Below, piece after piece: positions 5,490 to 12,540 of a DNA stretch of 12,540 nucleotides (within the stretch, counting starts at the first letter, position 1; the number at the start of each line of letters is the position of its first letter). A program made the position numbers and the translations under genes. The DNA comes from an uncultured Planctomycetaceae bacterium (GTDB lineage: Bacteria > Planctomycetota > Planctomycetia > Pirellulales > Pirellulaceae), in the NCBI GenBank assembly GCA_903927685.1, contig CAIYOB010000323.1:1-12540 (forward strand), written 5' to 3'. The notes beneath the pieces were generated by a model that was given only the letters and a program-made list of their open reading frames with translations, searched no databases and was not told the DNA's origin.

Positions 5490-6332
5490 ATGATCATCGG
5501 ATGTTTCGCATTGGTCGAGCCGTTTACGCCGGTCCGGCGGCAGTTTCAGCTGATTCGCGAGATGGGAATCGACTACGTCGACCTGACCGACAGTCACGAC
5601 GGAGCTTCCCTGGGCTCCGAGGCGGGTTTCGTGGCTTCGTTGAGTCTGGACAGCCACCCGGCCAAGATCCGGCAGATGGTCGAAGAATTCCGGCTGACCA
5701 TGACCAGCGTTTGTGCCCACGCGAATCTGCTCGACCCGACGTCACCCGATCGCTACGGCACGGCCGAGATCATCAAAGCCATCCGCCTGGCCGACCTGCT
5801 GGATGTGAAACAAGTCATCACGACCGAACTGGAGCCGAAGACTGACTTCGGCCGCAATTTATCCCATTCCGAAAAGTTGTTCTCGATCCGTGAAAAGCTG
5901 TACGAGCCGGTACTGTGGGCGGAAGAACTGGAAATCGAGTTGCTGCTCGAACCACACGGCGAGCTGACGGACACCGTCGACGGCATGGCCGCGATCCTGG
6001 AGGCTCTCGGTCACGAAGCCACGGTTGGCGTCAACTTGGACACGGGCAACTCGTGGCTGGGCGGCGGCGATCCGCATGAGTTTGTCAAGGCGTTCGGGCC
6101 GCGGATCAAGCATGTGCACTGGAAGGACATGCCCGCCGAGTGGGAATCGCAACGCGGGACGCGATTCGGCTGCGGCATGGGGACCATCCCGCTGGGCGAC
6201 GGCGTCGTCGGCATCCAGCAGCTCGTCGCCGAGTTGAAAGAGATCGGCTTCGCCGGCCCGACGACCCTGGAAGTCGCGGGCGTCGAGAACGTCAAGAAGT
6301 CCGTCGAACGATTGCGGCAGTGGAGCAGGTAA
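5490..6332 (+). CDS. Sugar phosphate isomerase/epimerase-like TIM-barrel protein
   Basis: A 280-residue cytoplasmic protein of the xylose isomerase-like (AP endonuclease 2-type) TIM-barrel family, which isomerises or epimerises sugars, keto-acids or inositol derivatives using a divalent metal. Putative metal ligands occur in the expected order: Glu154 in LLLEPHGE, Asp184 in GVNLDTGN, His208 or His210 in KHVHWKD, and Glu261 in TLEVAG. A GTIPLGDGVV segment (231-240) matches the typical loop before the last strand. The start is firm: AAGGAG lies seven bases before ATG 5490. It is the only plus-strand gene here, diverges from the sigma operon and has no pathway neighbours, so the substrate cannot be named. 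The length is normal for the family. Confidence 0.9.
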   Translation: MIIGCFALVEPFTPVRRQFQLIREMGIDYVDLTDSHDGASLGSEAGFVASLSLDSHPAKIRQMVEEFRLTMTSVCAHANLLDPTSPDRYGTAEIIKAIRLADLLDVKQVITTELEPKTDFGRNLSHSEKLFSIREKLYEPVLWAEELEIELLLEPHGELTDTVDGMAAILEALGHEATVGVNLDTGNSWLGGGDPHEFVKAFGPRIKHVHWKDMPAEWESQRGTRFGCGMGTIPLGDGVVGIQQLVAELKEIGFAGPTTLEVAGVENVKKSVERLRQWSR

Positions 6333-6692
6333 TGGGCTGCCGTGGCTGGGCATCCTGCGGTGGTCCCACCGGTGACCTGGTAGCCGCCGCCACCCACGGC
6401 AAGCTCCGTTTTCAGAACGTGGCGGCTCGCGGAGTCCGATTGGGCCGTGACCGACGTTCCGCCCTGAGGCGTATGGATGACTGTGACGGCAGGCAGGCCG
6501 GGTTCGCCCGCGTCCTGGCTCGCATCCGATCTCGCCGGCCGAGTTCGACCGGACCGTGCAGACCACGACTGCGTCCGTCGCACGGCCTGGGGACTGCGAT
6601 GACGCGGTCGATCTCATCCCCAACCCAATGCGTCTATTCTCGGGGAGAAATCGGCACGACATTTCCGCTCTGTGTGCAGCGCATTGGTTACG
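6333..6692. other. Intergenic stretch between convergent genes, no convincing gene
   Basis: This 360-base stretch separates the plus-strand isomerase from the minus-strand DUF6624-like gene. A perfect 6-bp hairpin CGGTGG/CCACCG (6358-6363 with 6366-6371, two-base centre) lies 25 bases after the isomerase stop and could help end transcription, although no T-run follows. A 7-bp outer pair GCCGTGG/CCACGGC (6339-6345 with 6394-6400) encloses it. Open frames cross on both strands but show no recognisable domain, signal peptide or ribosome site. Base composition shifts toward AT from about 6600. Confidence 0.6.
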
Positions 6693-7373
6693 TCAGTCGT
6701 CAGCATCGGGTGTGTCTGTCTCTATTCCGGTGATTCCAATTCTGATGGTAGATTGCGTGCCGTACTTCTGTGGTTTGCCAATCGACAACTGCCACCGATC
6801 ATATGCCGCTCTTGAGAGCCCCTCAGCCTTTACGACTCCAGCTTCAAAGGCTGACCTCGCCAAGTGGTGGGCGGATTCAAAATCCCCGCTCGAGTTTCCG
6901 TGCTGCAAGATCATTGCCGCATGATACATTGCTTCGCCACTCAACGAGTCGGCGTTCAGGCGGATGATCTCGCGTGCTCTGGAAAGCCGAGCCTTATCGC
7001 GGCCGGGCAGGAGGAGGAATCGTCCACTGTATCGATCCGATTGATCCACGTCGTACATGCACTTGAGCTCCCGCTCAACGGACACCCCGTTTTCGCGCTC
7101 CCAGCCAGGACGGGTTGAGAGAAGAATGCCCAAAATGCCGCTGGCCGCGAACGCACCTAGCAACAACGGCACGAACACCAGTGCTCTTACTGGTTTCCAA
7201 CGCAAGACGCGAAAATGGGTAAGTATGCCCCATGCGAAATAGACTAATCCACCGGCCATCAGTAACCAGCACGAAATCATCAAGAGGCCCAGCGATAGAA
7301 GCCCTGCGATGTCCGTCGCGCATCCCAAGATGAGAAAAAGCAGGCAGGCAGAGATCAGGTATTTCGGCTTCAT
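6693..7373 (-). CDS. Membrane protein with DUF6624-like C-terminal domain
   Basis: A 226-residue protein. The N-terminal third is hydrophobic, with about three membrane helices (roughly 5-22, 24-50 and 63-86). The C-terminal part (about 125-206) matches the pattern I know from DUF6624: a charged N-terminal helix, then AMYHAAMILQHG (148-159), a HLARSAFEAGV helix (170-180), and the closing YDRWQLSIGKPQKYGTQ (191-207). The family's function is not known to me. The start at 7373 is chosen because the first membrane helix begins directly after MKPKY. A GTG at 7439 overlaps the upstream stop as GTGA and would add 22 residues; neither has a good ribosome site. The gene is visibly less GC-rich than its neighbours, which may indicate transfer. 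Confidence 0.75.
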   Translation of the reverse strand: MKPKYLISACLLFLILGCATDIAGLLSLGLLMISCWLLMAGGLVYFAWGILTHFRVLRWKPVRALVFVPLLLGAFAASGILGILLSTRPGWERENGVSVERELKCMYDVDQSDRYSGRFLLLPGRDKARLSRAREIIRLNADSLSGEAMYHAAMILQHGNSSGDFESAHHLARSAFEAGVVKAEGLSRAAYDRWQLSIGKPQKYGTQSTIRIGITGIETDTPDADD

Positions 7374-7435
7374 GCATGCAATTCGACGCGACAGGCCTTT
7401 TCTTGGAAAAACCTCTGCCGACGTGACGACCGGCG

Positions 7436-7663
7436 TCACCGAGCCGCGCCGATGACGCTCACCATTTTCCAAGATCCGATCGCGACTCCGCTACACGCCT
7501 TGGCTCGCCGGTCGCGGTGAGACTGACTGCGAACGATGGCGCCAATCCGCTCCCATCGCCACGCGACGGCCAGGACGACCAGTACGACGCCCGTCGGAAT
7601 CAGGTGCAGCAGCAGGCCCAGAATCCACGGCGTCCAGGTCAAACAGGGTTTCATCTTTTGCAT
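7436..7663 (-). CDS. Small single-pass membrane protein, hypothetical
   Basis: About 75 residues. One strong membrane helix (WILGLLLHLIPTGVVLVVLAVAW, roughly residues 12-34) follows a short basic N-terminus and precedes an Arg-rich tail. No family is recognised. The start is uncertain: ATG 7663 is listed, but ATG 7654 or GTG 7672 (with AAGGA about ten bases upstream) are possible, and the frame is open to a GTG at 7720. Support for a real gene is the clear membrane segment, its position on the coding strand between two genes, and its stop overlapping a possible GTG start of the next gene (GTGA, 7439-7436). It is too short for certainty. Confidence 0.45.
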   Translation of the reverse strand: MQKMKPCLTWTPWILGLLLHLIPTGVVLVVLAVAWRWERIGAIVRSQSHRDRRAKACSGVAIGSWKMVSVIGAAR

Positions 7664-7750
7664 TCGGAGCACGGTTTCCACGTCCTTCTGAAACTGCCAT
7701 TCTCGCCCCCCCTCGCGCACGGGTCGGCACTCGAGCGAGAGCGGGCACGG

Positions 7751-9454
7751 TCACGGGCGGTTCGGCGAATCGACGCGGTCGGCCGGCATACCGTTTCGGG
7801 TCCGGAAGGCCACGACGACAGGCGGCAGAGGGACGCCGTCCTGGCTCCGGAACCCTTGGAACCGGTCGGAGTTGAGCATGAACCGATAACTCCAGTTCGG
7901 CTTCAGCTTGACCGACACGGTCCAAGCGGTCCGTGCGGTATCGTACCGCGGCTGGCCCACGAGTTCCGGGAATTCCTGTCCGCCGCCGACCAGTGACCAG
8001 GACTCACCGGCCATCGGCCGGTCGAACACCACGCGGATGTTCTTCAGCCCCGGGTTGACGTCCGTCGCGCCGTTGGCCGGGGAGATCGAGACGACCTGGG
8101 GGCGGGCAGCGTCCGCAACGGACTGCTGGAACAGCTTCCGTCCGAACTCGGGCAGACCGGCCGCCCATCCGGGCGCCTGCTGGCGTTGCCGCTCGGCGAA
8201 CTGGTCGGCAGAGGAGTTGAAGAACTCGACAATCCGCGGAAAGTACGCGTCAAGATCGGCGTACTTGTCTCGCTGGACCTCATACTCACCGAGCAGCTCC
8301 GACAGCTCTCCGATCCACAAGAACTGCCTCGCTTTCTCGGAGTCGATCGCTCGCCGAGCGGCTTCCGGGCCGAGGTGGGTGTGGGTGTAGCGGACCACGC
8401 ACGCGCGGACCAGGGACTCGTACATCATGGTCTTCCACTGTCCGTAGGCCTGCCTCCGCATGGCCTGCTCGACGTGCGGAAAGAGCTTGTTGCCCGCGGC
8501 CTCCAGTTCGTCGGCATGCCGGTCGATGACGGGGTTGGTGTACGAGTGGCAGAATTCGTGGACGACGGTGCCGAGCATCTCCGGTTCGAACAGCGGCATT
8601 CCTTCGGCGTCCGTCTTCCAGACGCCGAGAATACAATACAGCTCCTGCCGACCGTCCGCAGTGCGGCAGCGCGTCCCGTAGTTCGAGCCGCCGTTGAGCG
8701 GCGCGAGCATGAACTTGAAGACCGCTTCCGTCCGTTGCCCGAAGAAATCGTCGAACCACTCGAGATGCGCATGCTTGTCGAGCACGTCCTGCATCCGCGA
8801 CTCGGCCAGTTCATACAACGGGCGATGCTCCTGAATGAACTGGCGAAACGAAGTCTCGTCGACGAACCGCCCGGCTTGTTCCAGGAAGCGGCCGGCTCCT
8901 TCGACGCCCCACCGCGAGTCGAGATCGGCGGGCAAGGGATCGAACGGGACCTTGGCCTGCGGCGCGTACGCGTCGCTCAGGTGCACCGCCATGCTCATGC
9001 AGGCGTCATAAGACACGCCTCGCGTCCGCCGCAGTTCGGCCGCGCACTGCACGGCCGGATGGTCGCGAAACCGGCCAAAGTGCCTTTCCACGTCCTCCAC
9101 GTACGATTCCACTCGTCCTTGCTGATACTCTGGATTGCCCGCGAGTCGAAAAATGATGCTCAAGAGTTCCACGCGAGGGTCAATCCGGACGGTCACCTGG
9201 CGCCCGGAAGCACCGCGCTCGGATTGTCCGAAGGCCGGATCGATGGGCGTCCCGGCAAGCACGCACGCCAGCACCCAGGGGAGGCGTCCGTACCAGGCAC
9301 CAGCGTCTTCACGCGCAACGCCGACGCGCCGGGCGCCGACCGAGGGGACGGGCTTCCCAGGTGGTTCGGAAAGACCCGGGAAAGCCGTTCCGCTGCCGTG
9401 GCGGCGGCTGGCCGCATTCCGTCGCATCACACTGACCATCGCAGTTTCTGACAT
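7751..9454 (-). CDS. Exported DUF4932-type putative metallopeptidase with C-terminal Ig-like domain
   Basis: A 567-residue protein. After a long N-terminal leader whose hydrophobic core is at about 58-76 (LPWVLACVLAGTP), a DUF4932-like region begins with VELLSIIFRLAGNPEY (95-110) and YVEDVERHFGRFRDHPAV. It continues to a zinc-protease-like motif, VVHEFCHSYTNP, with HEFCH at 299-303. Glu346 in MYESLVRACVVRY is a plausible third ligand, as in gluzincins. Residues about 451-553 resemble a Big_5 (SbsA-type) Ig-like domain: PQVVSISPANGATDVNPGLKNIRVVFDRPM. Catalysis is predicted from the motif; the substrate is unknown. The start at 9454 has GGTGA just upstream; ATGs at 9439 and 9427 would shorten the unusually long leader. 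It follows the WD40 gene by 58 bases on the same strand and may be co-transcribed with it. It probably acts outside the inner membrane. Confidence 0.85.
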   Translation of the reverse strand: MSETAMVSVMRRNAASRRHGSGTAFPGLSEPPGKPVPSVGARRVGVAREDAGAWYGRLPWVLACVLAGTPIDPAFGQSERGASGRQVTVRIDPRVELLSIIFRLAGNPEYQQGRVESYVEDVERHFGRFRDHPAVQCAAELRRTRGVSYDACMSMAVHLSDAYAPQAKVPFDPLPADLDSRWGVEGAGRFLEQAGRFVDETSFRQFIQEHRPLYELAESRMQDVLDKHAHLEWFDDFFGQRTEAVFKFMLAPLNGGSNYGTRCRTADGRQELYCILGVWKTDAEGMPLFEPEMLGTVVHEFCHSYTNPVIDRHADELEAAGNKLFPHVEQAMRRQAYGQWKTMMYESLVRACVVRYTHTHLGPEAARRAIDSEKARQFLWIGELSELLGEYEVQRDKYADLDAYFPRIVEFFNSSADQFAERQRQQAPGWAAGLPEFGRKLFQQSVADAARPQVVSISPANGATDVNPGLKNIRVVFDRPMAGESWSLVGGGQEFPELVGQPRYDTARTAWTVSVKLKPNWSYRFMLNSDRFQGFRSQDGVPLPPVVVAFRTRNGMPADRVDSPNRP

Positions 9455-9512
9455 GGTTCACCAGGGGCCCATTTTCCACTCTTGGGGGACGAGGAACGGC
9501 CGTTCGAACGGT

Positions 9513-11930
9513 TCAGGTCGAGCCGGCGGTGTCCGGCAGCCGGAGCACCGTCAGGGTCTGGCCGGCGGCACTGGGGATCGCCGCCAGCAACCGGCCGTCG
9601 GGCGAGATCGCCAGCGTTTGAATGTACAGCACGCCGCCCAGGTCGATGGTAGCCAGCGAACGAGCCGTTTCCAGGTCCCAGACGCTGGCCTTGCCGCGCC
9701 CCCCGGAGATCAGCCAGCGCCCGCCGGGATGAAAGCGAACCGACCACTGGATCTCGCCGGCCTCTTGGGCCAGCGTCTGAATCTGGCGGCCCGTGGCCGT
9801 GTCCCACATGCACAATTCGCGACCCGTGCTGATCACGAGTTGCCCTCCGTCGTTCGAGAACGCCGCCGCGTGAGCGCTGGCGCGGGCGATCGGCTGGGAC
9901 TGCAAGACCTCGGCGGCGCGGAGATCGAAACGCAGCAGCGTGCGGCCGTCGGTGGCCAACGCGTCGAATTCCGCGGCCGGCAAGTGCACCGCCAGCACGC
10001 TGCGATCGAGTGCCTTGAGCGTGCGCACGCTCGCCGTTTCCCGGTCATAGGTCTGCCAGGTCAGCGTCCCGTCTGCGGCGCCGCTGAGCACGAACGGGGA
10101 GGCCATGCTGGGCGACAACACGCGTGCCGACCGGGCATGGCGGTACAACGCTACGGCCGCGCCCAACTGGCCGCCTGGCTGGAAGGGCCAGACTTGCGTG
10201 GCACCGCTGCTTCCGCCTGCAAACAGATGCTCGCCGTCGGGCGCAAAGGCAACACACTCGATTTGTCCCAACTCGCCCAAGTCCGTCGCCCCGGCGATCC
10301 GGCTGCCCGTTTCCAGGTCGAAGATCAGAATCGTCTGATCCATCTTGCCGGCGGCCAGCCAGCGGGAATCGGCGGAAAACGCCAGCGATTGGACTTGCCA
10401 ACCCAGCTCAGGAAACCGGTGGACGACCTGGATCTCGAGTTCATTCTCCACCGCCGGGACGCCGACCGGCTCCCTCGTCATGCCGCGGGGCGGGCGCAAA
10501 TTCGTTTCGGCCACCGCGGCTGCGGGCTCCTCTCCCGGGGGCGCGGACGACAACGGAGACCGGCTCGGCAGCATCCCGTGCGTTTCCTCCAGCTCCAACA
10601 CACGGTCCTTCGTGGTGGTGCCGGTCTCGTCCTTCATCGGATCAGGGGTGGGCTCGGCCTCCGTGGACGCGAGCGGAGCAGCGGTCTGGCGAGGATCCGG
10701 CTTGGGCCAGCTGTCCTGCGCGAACTGCTGCTCGGCGCTTTCGCCTGCGGAGTCGATGTCGCGTTCCGCGGCCGGGAAGAACGCGACGAGCGAGTCACGC
10801 TCGACGCGCTGAAAGGCTGCGCGTTGCTCCTCGTCCGACGCGACGCGGCCCATCATGACGGCGCCGTACAGCATCGAACCGCGCAGGCCGACCGCCAGCT
10901 GGTCCCCGGGCCGCAGCGAATCCTCGACCGTCTGCTGAGCGACCTGCCAAGCGATGGTCGCCAGCGCCTCCTTGGCCTCGGCAGCGAAATCGCGATAAGC
11001 CGGCACATGGACGATGAACGCGCAGCGGTCCCGGTGCAACTCGCAGTGCACGATGAACTGGCCGTCGGTCAACTGGAATACCCGGTCGCGATCGGCGGTG
11101 AACAGTGCCTCGCGCATCGTCTTCAGCGATTGCGAATACTCTGCGGCCAGTTGCCGGGCGGCGGGCGTGTTGCCGAAGGCCGGACCTTCCGAGCCGGCAG
11201 TCAGCGTGCCGAGTTCCGCGGCGTGCAGCCGGTCGGACGCCGTGTCCGCGGACGGCCTTGCGCGACCGTCGAGCGTACTCGCCGAGCCGTTGGTGCGGTC
11301 TTCTTTGGCCTGCTCCCACCCGCGCCGAAAAGATGTCGCGATGAATGCCACTCCCCCCACCGAAACCGCCAGCAGCAGGTAGCCGAAGACCAATCCGGTG
11401 AGCGCTTGCCCGCTCCCGCCGACCCGACCGCCGCTCGTCTTGATCTCCCGGCGGGCTAGGTGGCCCGTAATGATCGCAATCGACGAAGTGACCAGCGACA
11501 ACCCGCAGAGGAACAGGAACAGGGGCGACAGCAATCCGGAAATCAGGCTCGTGATCGCCAGCGACGAAGTCCTGGGCGCCCTCGGCAGCAGCGGCGCGGA
11601 GCCGGGTTTCCCTCCCTCCGCGCCCGACACCTCGTGCCACGGGGGCGCCGCCGGCGATGATCGCGTCCCGTTGCGGTCGTCCGCCAACGCCGCCACGATC
11701 GGTTCGTCTTCGGCTGATCGCTCGAAGACTTGGGGCGAGAAGCGGCACAAGCACCCCTGGCACTCCAACTGTTCGCCGAGTTGCCCCAGCGGAATGACGG
11801 GCAGGAAGTACAGCGTGAACCAACGCCGATAGGTCACGTGCCGAGAGACCTGGGGCGTGCGGCAGTGAGGACAGACGAACGTCCCCGAGCCGGTGGTCGA
11901 TTCGCGAGTCCGCCAGCCGAAGATGATCAT
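9513..11930 (-). CDS. Zinc-ribbon / DUF4190-like membrane / WD40-propeller protein
   Basis: An 805-residue multidomain membrane protein. The N-terminus has a zinc-ribbon pattern, CPHC at 20-23 with CQGC at 57-60 and an extra Cys62, around the hydrophobic stretch WFTLYFLPVIPLG. Residues 120-200 form a DUF4190-like pair of membrane helices, with GHLARREIK then SGQALTGLVFGYLLLAVSVGG. Residues about 255-390 are a helical or mixed region of unknown type, and 395-495 are low-complexity. Residues about 499-798 hold around seven WD40-like blades, for example VQSLAFSADSRWLAAGKMDQ, IECVAFAPDGEHLFAGG and VRFHPGGRWLISGG, each with a terminal W- or F-containing strand, enough for one propeller. The role is probably as a membrane-anchored interaction scaffold. 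The start at 11930 follows AGGA at six bases, and that AGGA overlaps the nuoD stop codon (TAGGA), so translation is likely coupled to nuoD. Confidence 0.88.
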   Translation of the reverse strand: MIIFGWRTRESTTGSGTFVCPHCRTPQVSRHVTYRRWFTLYFLPVIPLGQLGEQLECQGCLCRFSPQVFERSAEDEPIVAALADDRNGTRSSPAAPPWHEVSGAEGGKPGSAPLLPRAPRTSSLAITSLISGLLSPLFLFLCGLSLVTSSIAIITGHLARREIKTSGGRVGGSGQALTGLVFGYLLLAVSVGGVAFIATSFRRGWEQAKEDRTNGSASTLDGRARPSADTASDRLHAAELGTLTAGSEGPAFGNTPAARQLAAEYSQSLKTMREALFTADRDRVFQLTDGQFIVHCELHRDRCAFIVHVPAYRDFAAEAKEALATIAWQVAQQTVEDSLRPGDQLAVGLRGSMLYGAVMMGRVASDEEQRAAFQRVERDSLVAFFPAAERDIDSAGESAEQQFAQDSWPKPDPRQTAAPLASTEAEPTPDPMKDETGTTTKDRVLELEETHGMLPSRSPLSSAPPGEEPAAAVAETNLRPPRGMTREPVGVPAVENELEIQVVHRFPELGWQVQSLAFSADSRWLAAGKMDQTILIFDLETGSRIAGATDLGELGQIECVAFAPDGEHLFAGGSSGATQVWPFQPGGQLGAAVALYRHARSARVLSPSMASPFVLSGAADGTLTWQTYDRETASVRTLKALDRSVLAVHLPAAEFDALATDGRTLLRFDLRAAEVLQSQPIARASAHAAAFSNDGGQLVISTGRELCMWDTATGRQIQTLAQEAGEIQWSVRFHPGGRWLISGGRGKASVWDLETARSLATIDLGGVLYIQTLAISPDGRLLAAIPSAAGQTLTVLRLPDTAGST

Positions 11931-11938
11931 GGCCGGTC

Positions 11939-12540
11939 CTAGCGGTCGATTTCACCCATGACGATATCCAACGAACCAACGATCGCGGGGATGTCGGCGA
12001 TCAGGCAGCCGCGGCACAGTTCGGGAGTGACGGACAGATTGCAGAAACAGCTGCTGCGAGCCCTCGCTCGCCAGGGAATCGCCGTCCCATCGCCGACCAG
12101 GTAGAACCCCATCTGGCCCTTGGGGCATTCGGTTTCCAGATACACCTCGCCGACGGGCAGCTTCTGGATCAGCTTGATCGGCGTCCCGCAGTCGCCCTCC
12201 GCGGCGTGATAGAATTCAATCCCTTGCCGGATCAAGCCCATGGACTGGACAACCTCCAGCATCCGCACGTAGAAGCGATGCCAGCAGTCACCCAGCACGG
12301 CTTCCGGGGGAACGGGCGGATAGTCGTGGTCCTGCGGATAGTGGCCGTTGGTTTCCGCGATCACCTCGAACTTGTAGCCCTCATGCATCCGCGTATAGAT
12401 CGGATCCCCGTCGCGGCGCAAGTCCCAATTCACACCGCTGCCGCGGAGCACGGGGCCCGTGCAACCGTAACTGATCGCCATCTCGGCGGGCAGGACGCCG
12501 ATGCCGGCCGTCCGCTTGATGAACACGGCATTGCTGGTCA
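11939..12540 (-). CDS. nuoD: NADH-quinone oxidoreductase subunit D (NuoD), C-terminal part
   Basis: The gene is cut by the right edge of the window; the frame is open to base 12540, so only about 200 C-terminal residues are visible. NuoD is the 49-kDa-type subunit of complex I and helps form the quinone pocket at the peripheral arm. Diagnostic stretches are KRTAGIGVLPAEMAISYGCTGPVLRGSG at the left of the fragment (given in part: GPVLRGSGVNWDLR), GEVYLETECPKGQMGFYLVGDG (in part: PKGQMGFYLVGDG), and the ending GSLDIVMGEIDR. The fragment is unusual. About 25 extra residues (TNGHYPQDHDYPPVPPEAVL region) precede the DCWHRFYVRM helix, and there is a cluster of cysteines CFC-x8-CRGC near the C-terminus where most NuoD proteins have none or one. 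The stop at 11939 is followed after eight bases by the WD40 gene, so the two are likely one transcript. Confidence 0.93.
   Translation of the reverse strand, partial: TSNAVFIKRTAGIGVLPAEMAISYGCTGPVLRGSGVNWDLRRDGDPIYTRMHEGYKFEVIAETNGHYPQDHDYPPVPPEAVLGDCWHRFYVRMLEVVQSMGLIRQGIEFYHAAEGDCGTPIKLIQKLPVGEVYLETECPKGQMGFYLVGDGTAIPWRARARSSCFCNLSVTPELCRGCLIADIPAIVGSLDIVMGEIDR

Noticed and set aside
5859..6662. Minus-strand frames crossing the isomerase gene and the following gap
   Set aside because: They overlap the well-supported isomerase gene. The part unique to the gap (about 6340-6580) has no domain or ribosome site; a decayed gene remnant cannot be excluded but is not supported.
7491..7925. Alternative minus-strand frame with an ATG near 7692 over the small membrane gene
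   Set aside because: The translation is Arg/Gly/Asp-rich without structure, while the neighbouring frame has a clear membrane helix.
9135..11459. 774-codon plus-strand open frame
   Set aside because: It lies across the WD40 and DUF4932 genes on the other strand. The translation has no recognisable domain, whereas both minus-strand genes show clear motifs.

Overview
The window looks like the chromosome of a planctomycete, most likely of the Pirellulales type. It is GC-rich and carries several habits of that group: short ECF sigma factor operons encoding exported Gly/Pro-rich proteins, exported proteins with EF-hands, DUF4190 and WD40 domains joined in one chain, and intergenic GC-rich palindromes. 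The assignment rests on protein style and gene mixture, not on a marker gene. Twelve coding regions are supported, and eleven of them lie on the minus strand. No RNA gene, CRISPR array, insertion sequence or transposase was seen.

Left block (1-5329, all leftward). An ECF sigma factor (5329-4796) overlaps a single-pass membrane protein (4799-4188) by four bases; the latter is probably its anti-sigma partner. Three exported proteins follow: a Met/Gly/Pro-rich coiled-coil protein (4161-3331), a long Gly/Pro/Arg-rich protein built from 219-bp tandem repeats (3230-1929), and a signal peptide + EF-hand pair + class I O-methyltransferase fusion (1818-805). After a repeat-filled gap comes an orphan P-II signalling protein (572-180), followed by a cluster of hairpins that includes a nearly 50-base perfect inverted repeat. 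The first five genes read as one envelope-response unit. Met- and His-containing repeats together with EF-hands make metal sensing or binding a reasonable but unproven guess. This is the best candidate in the window for an undescribed system.

Middle (5330-7663). A divergent intergenic region carrying a bulged dyad separates the sigma operon from the only plus-strand gene, a sugar phosphate isomerase/epimerase-like TIM barrel (5490-6332). A 360-base gap without a convincing gene follows. Next come a membrane protein with a DUF6624-like C-terminus (7373-6693) and a small membrane protein (7663-7436). Base composition is visibly more AT-rich across about 6600-7480 than elsewhere.

Right block (7751-12540, leftward). 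The C-terminal half of NuoD (complex I 49-kDa-type subunit) runs in from the right edge. Eight bases after its stop begins an 805-residue protein combining a zinc ribbon, a DUF4190-like membrane pair and a WD40 propeller. It is followed by an exported DUF4932 metallopeptidase-like protein with a C-terminal Ig-like domain. The tight nuoD spacing suggests the downstream gene is co-transcribed with complex I genes.
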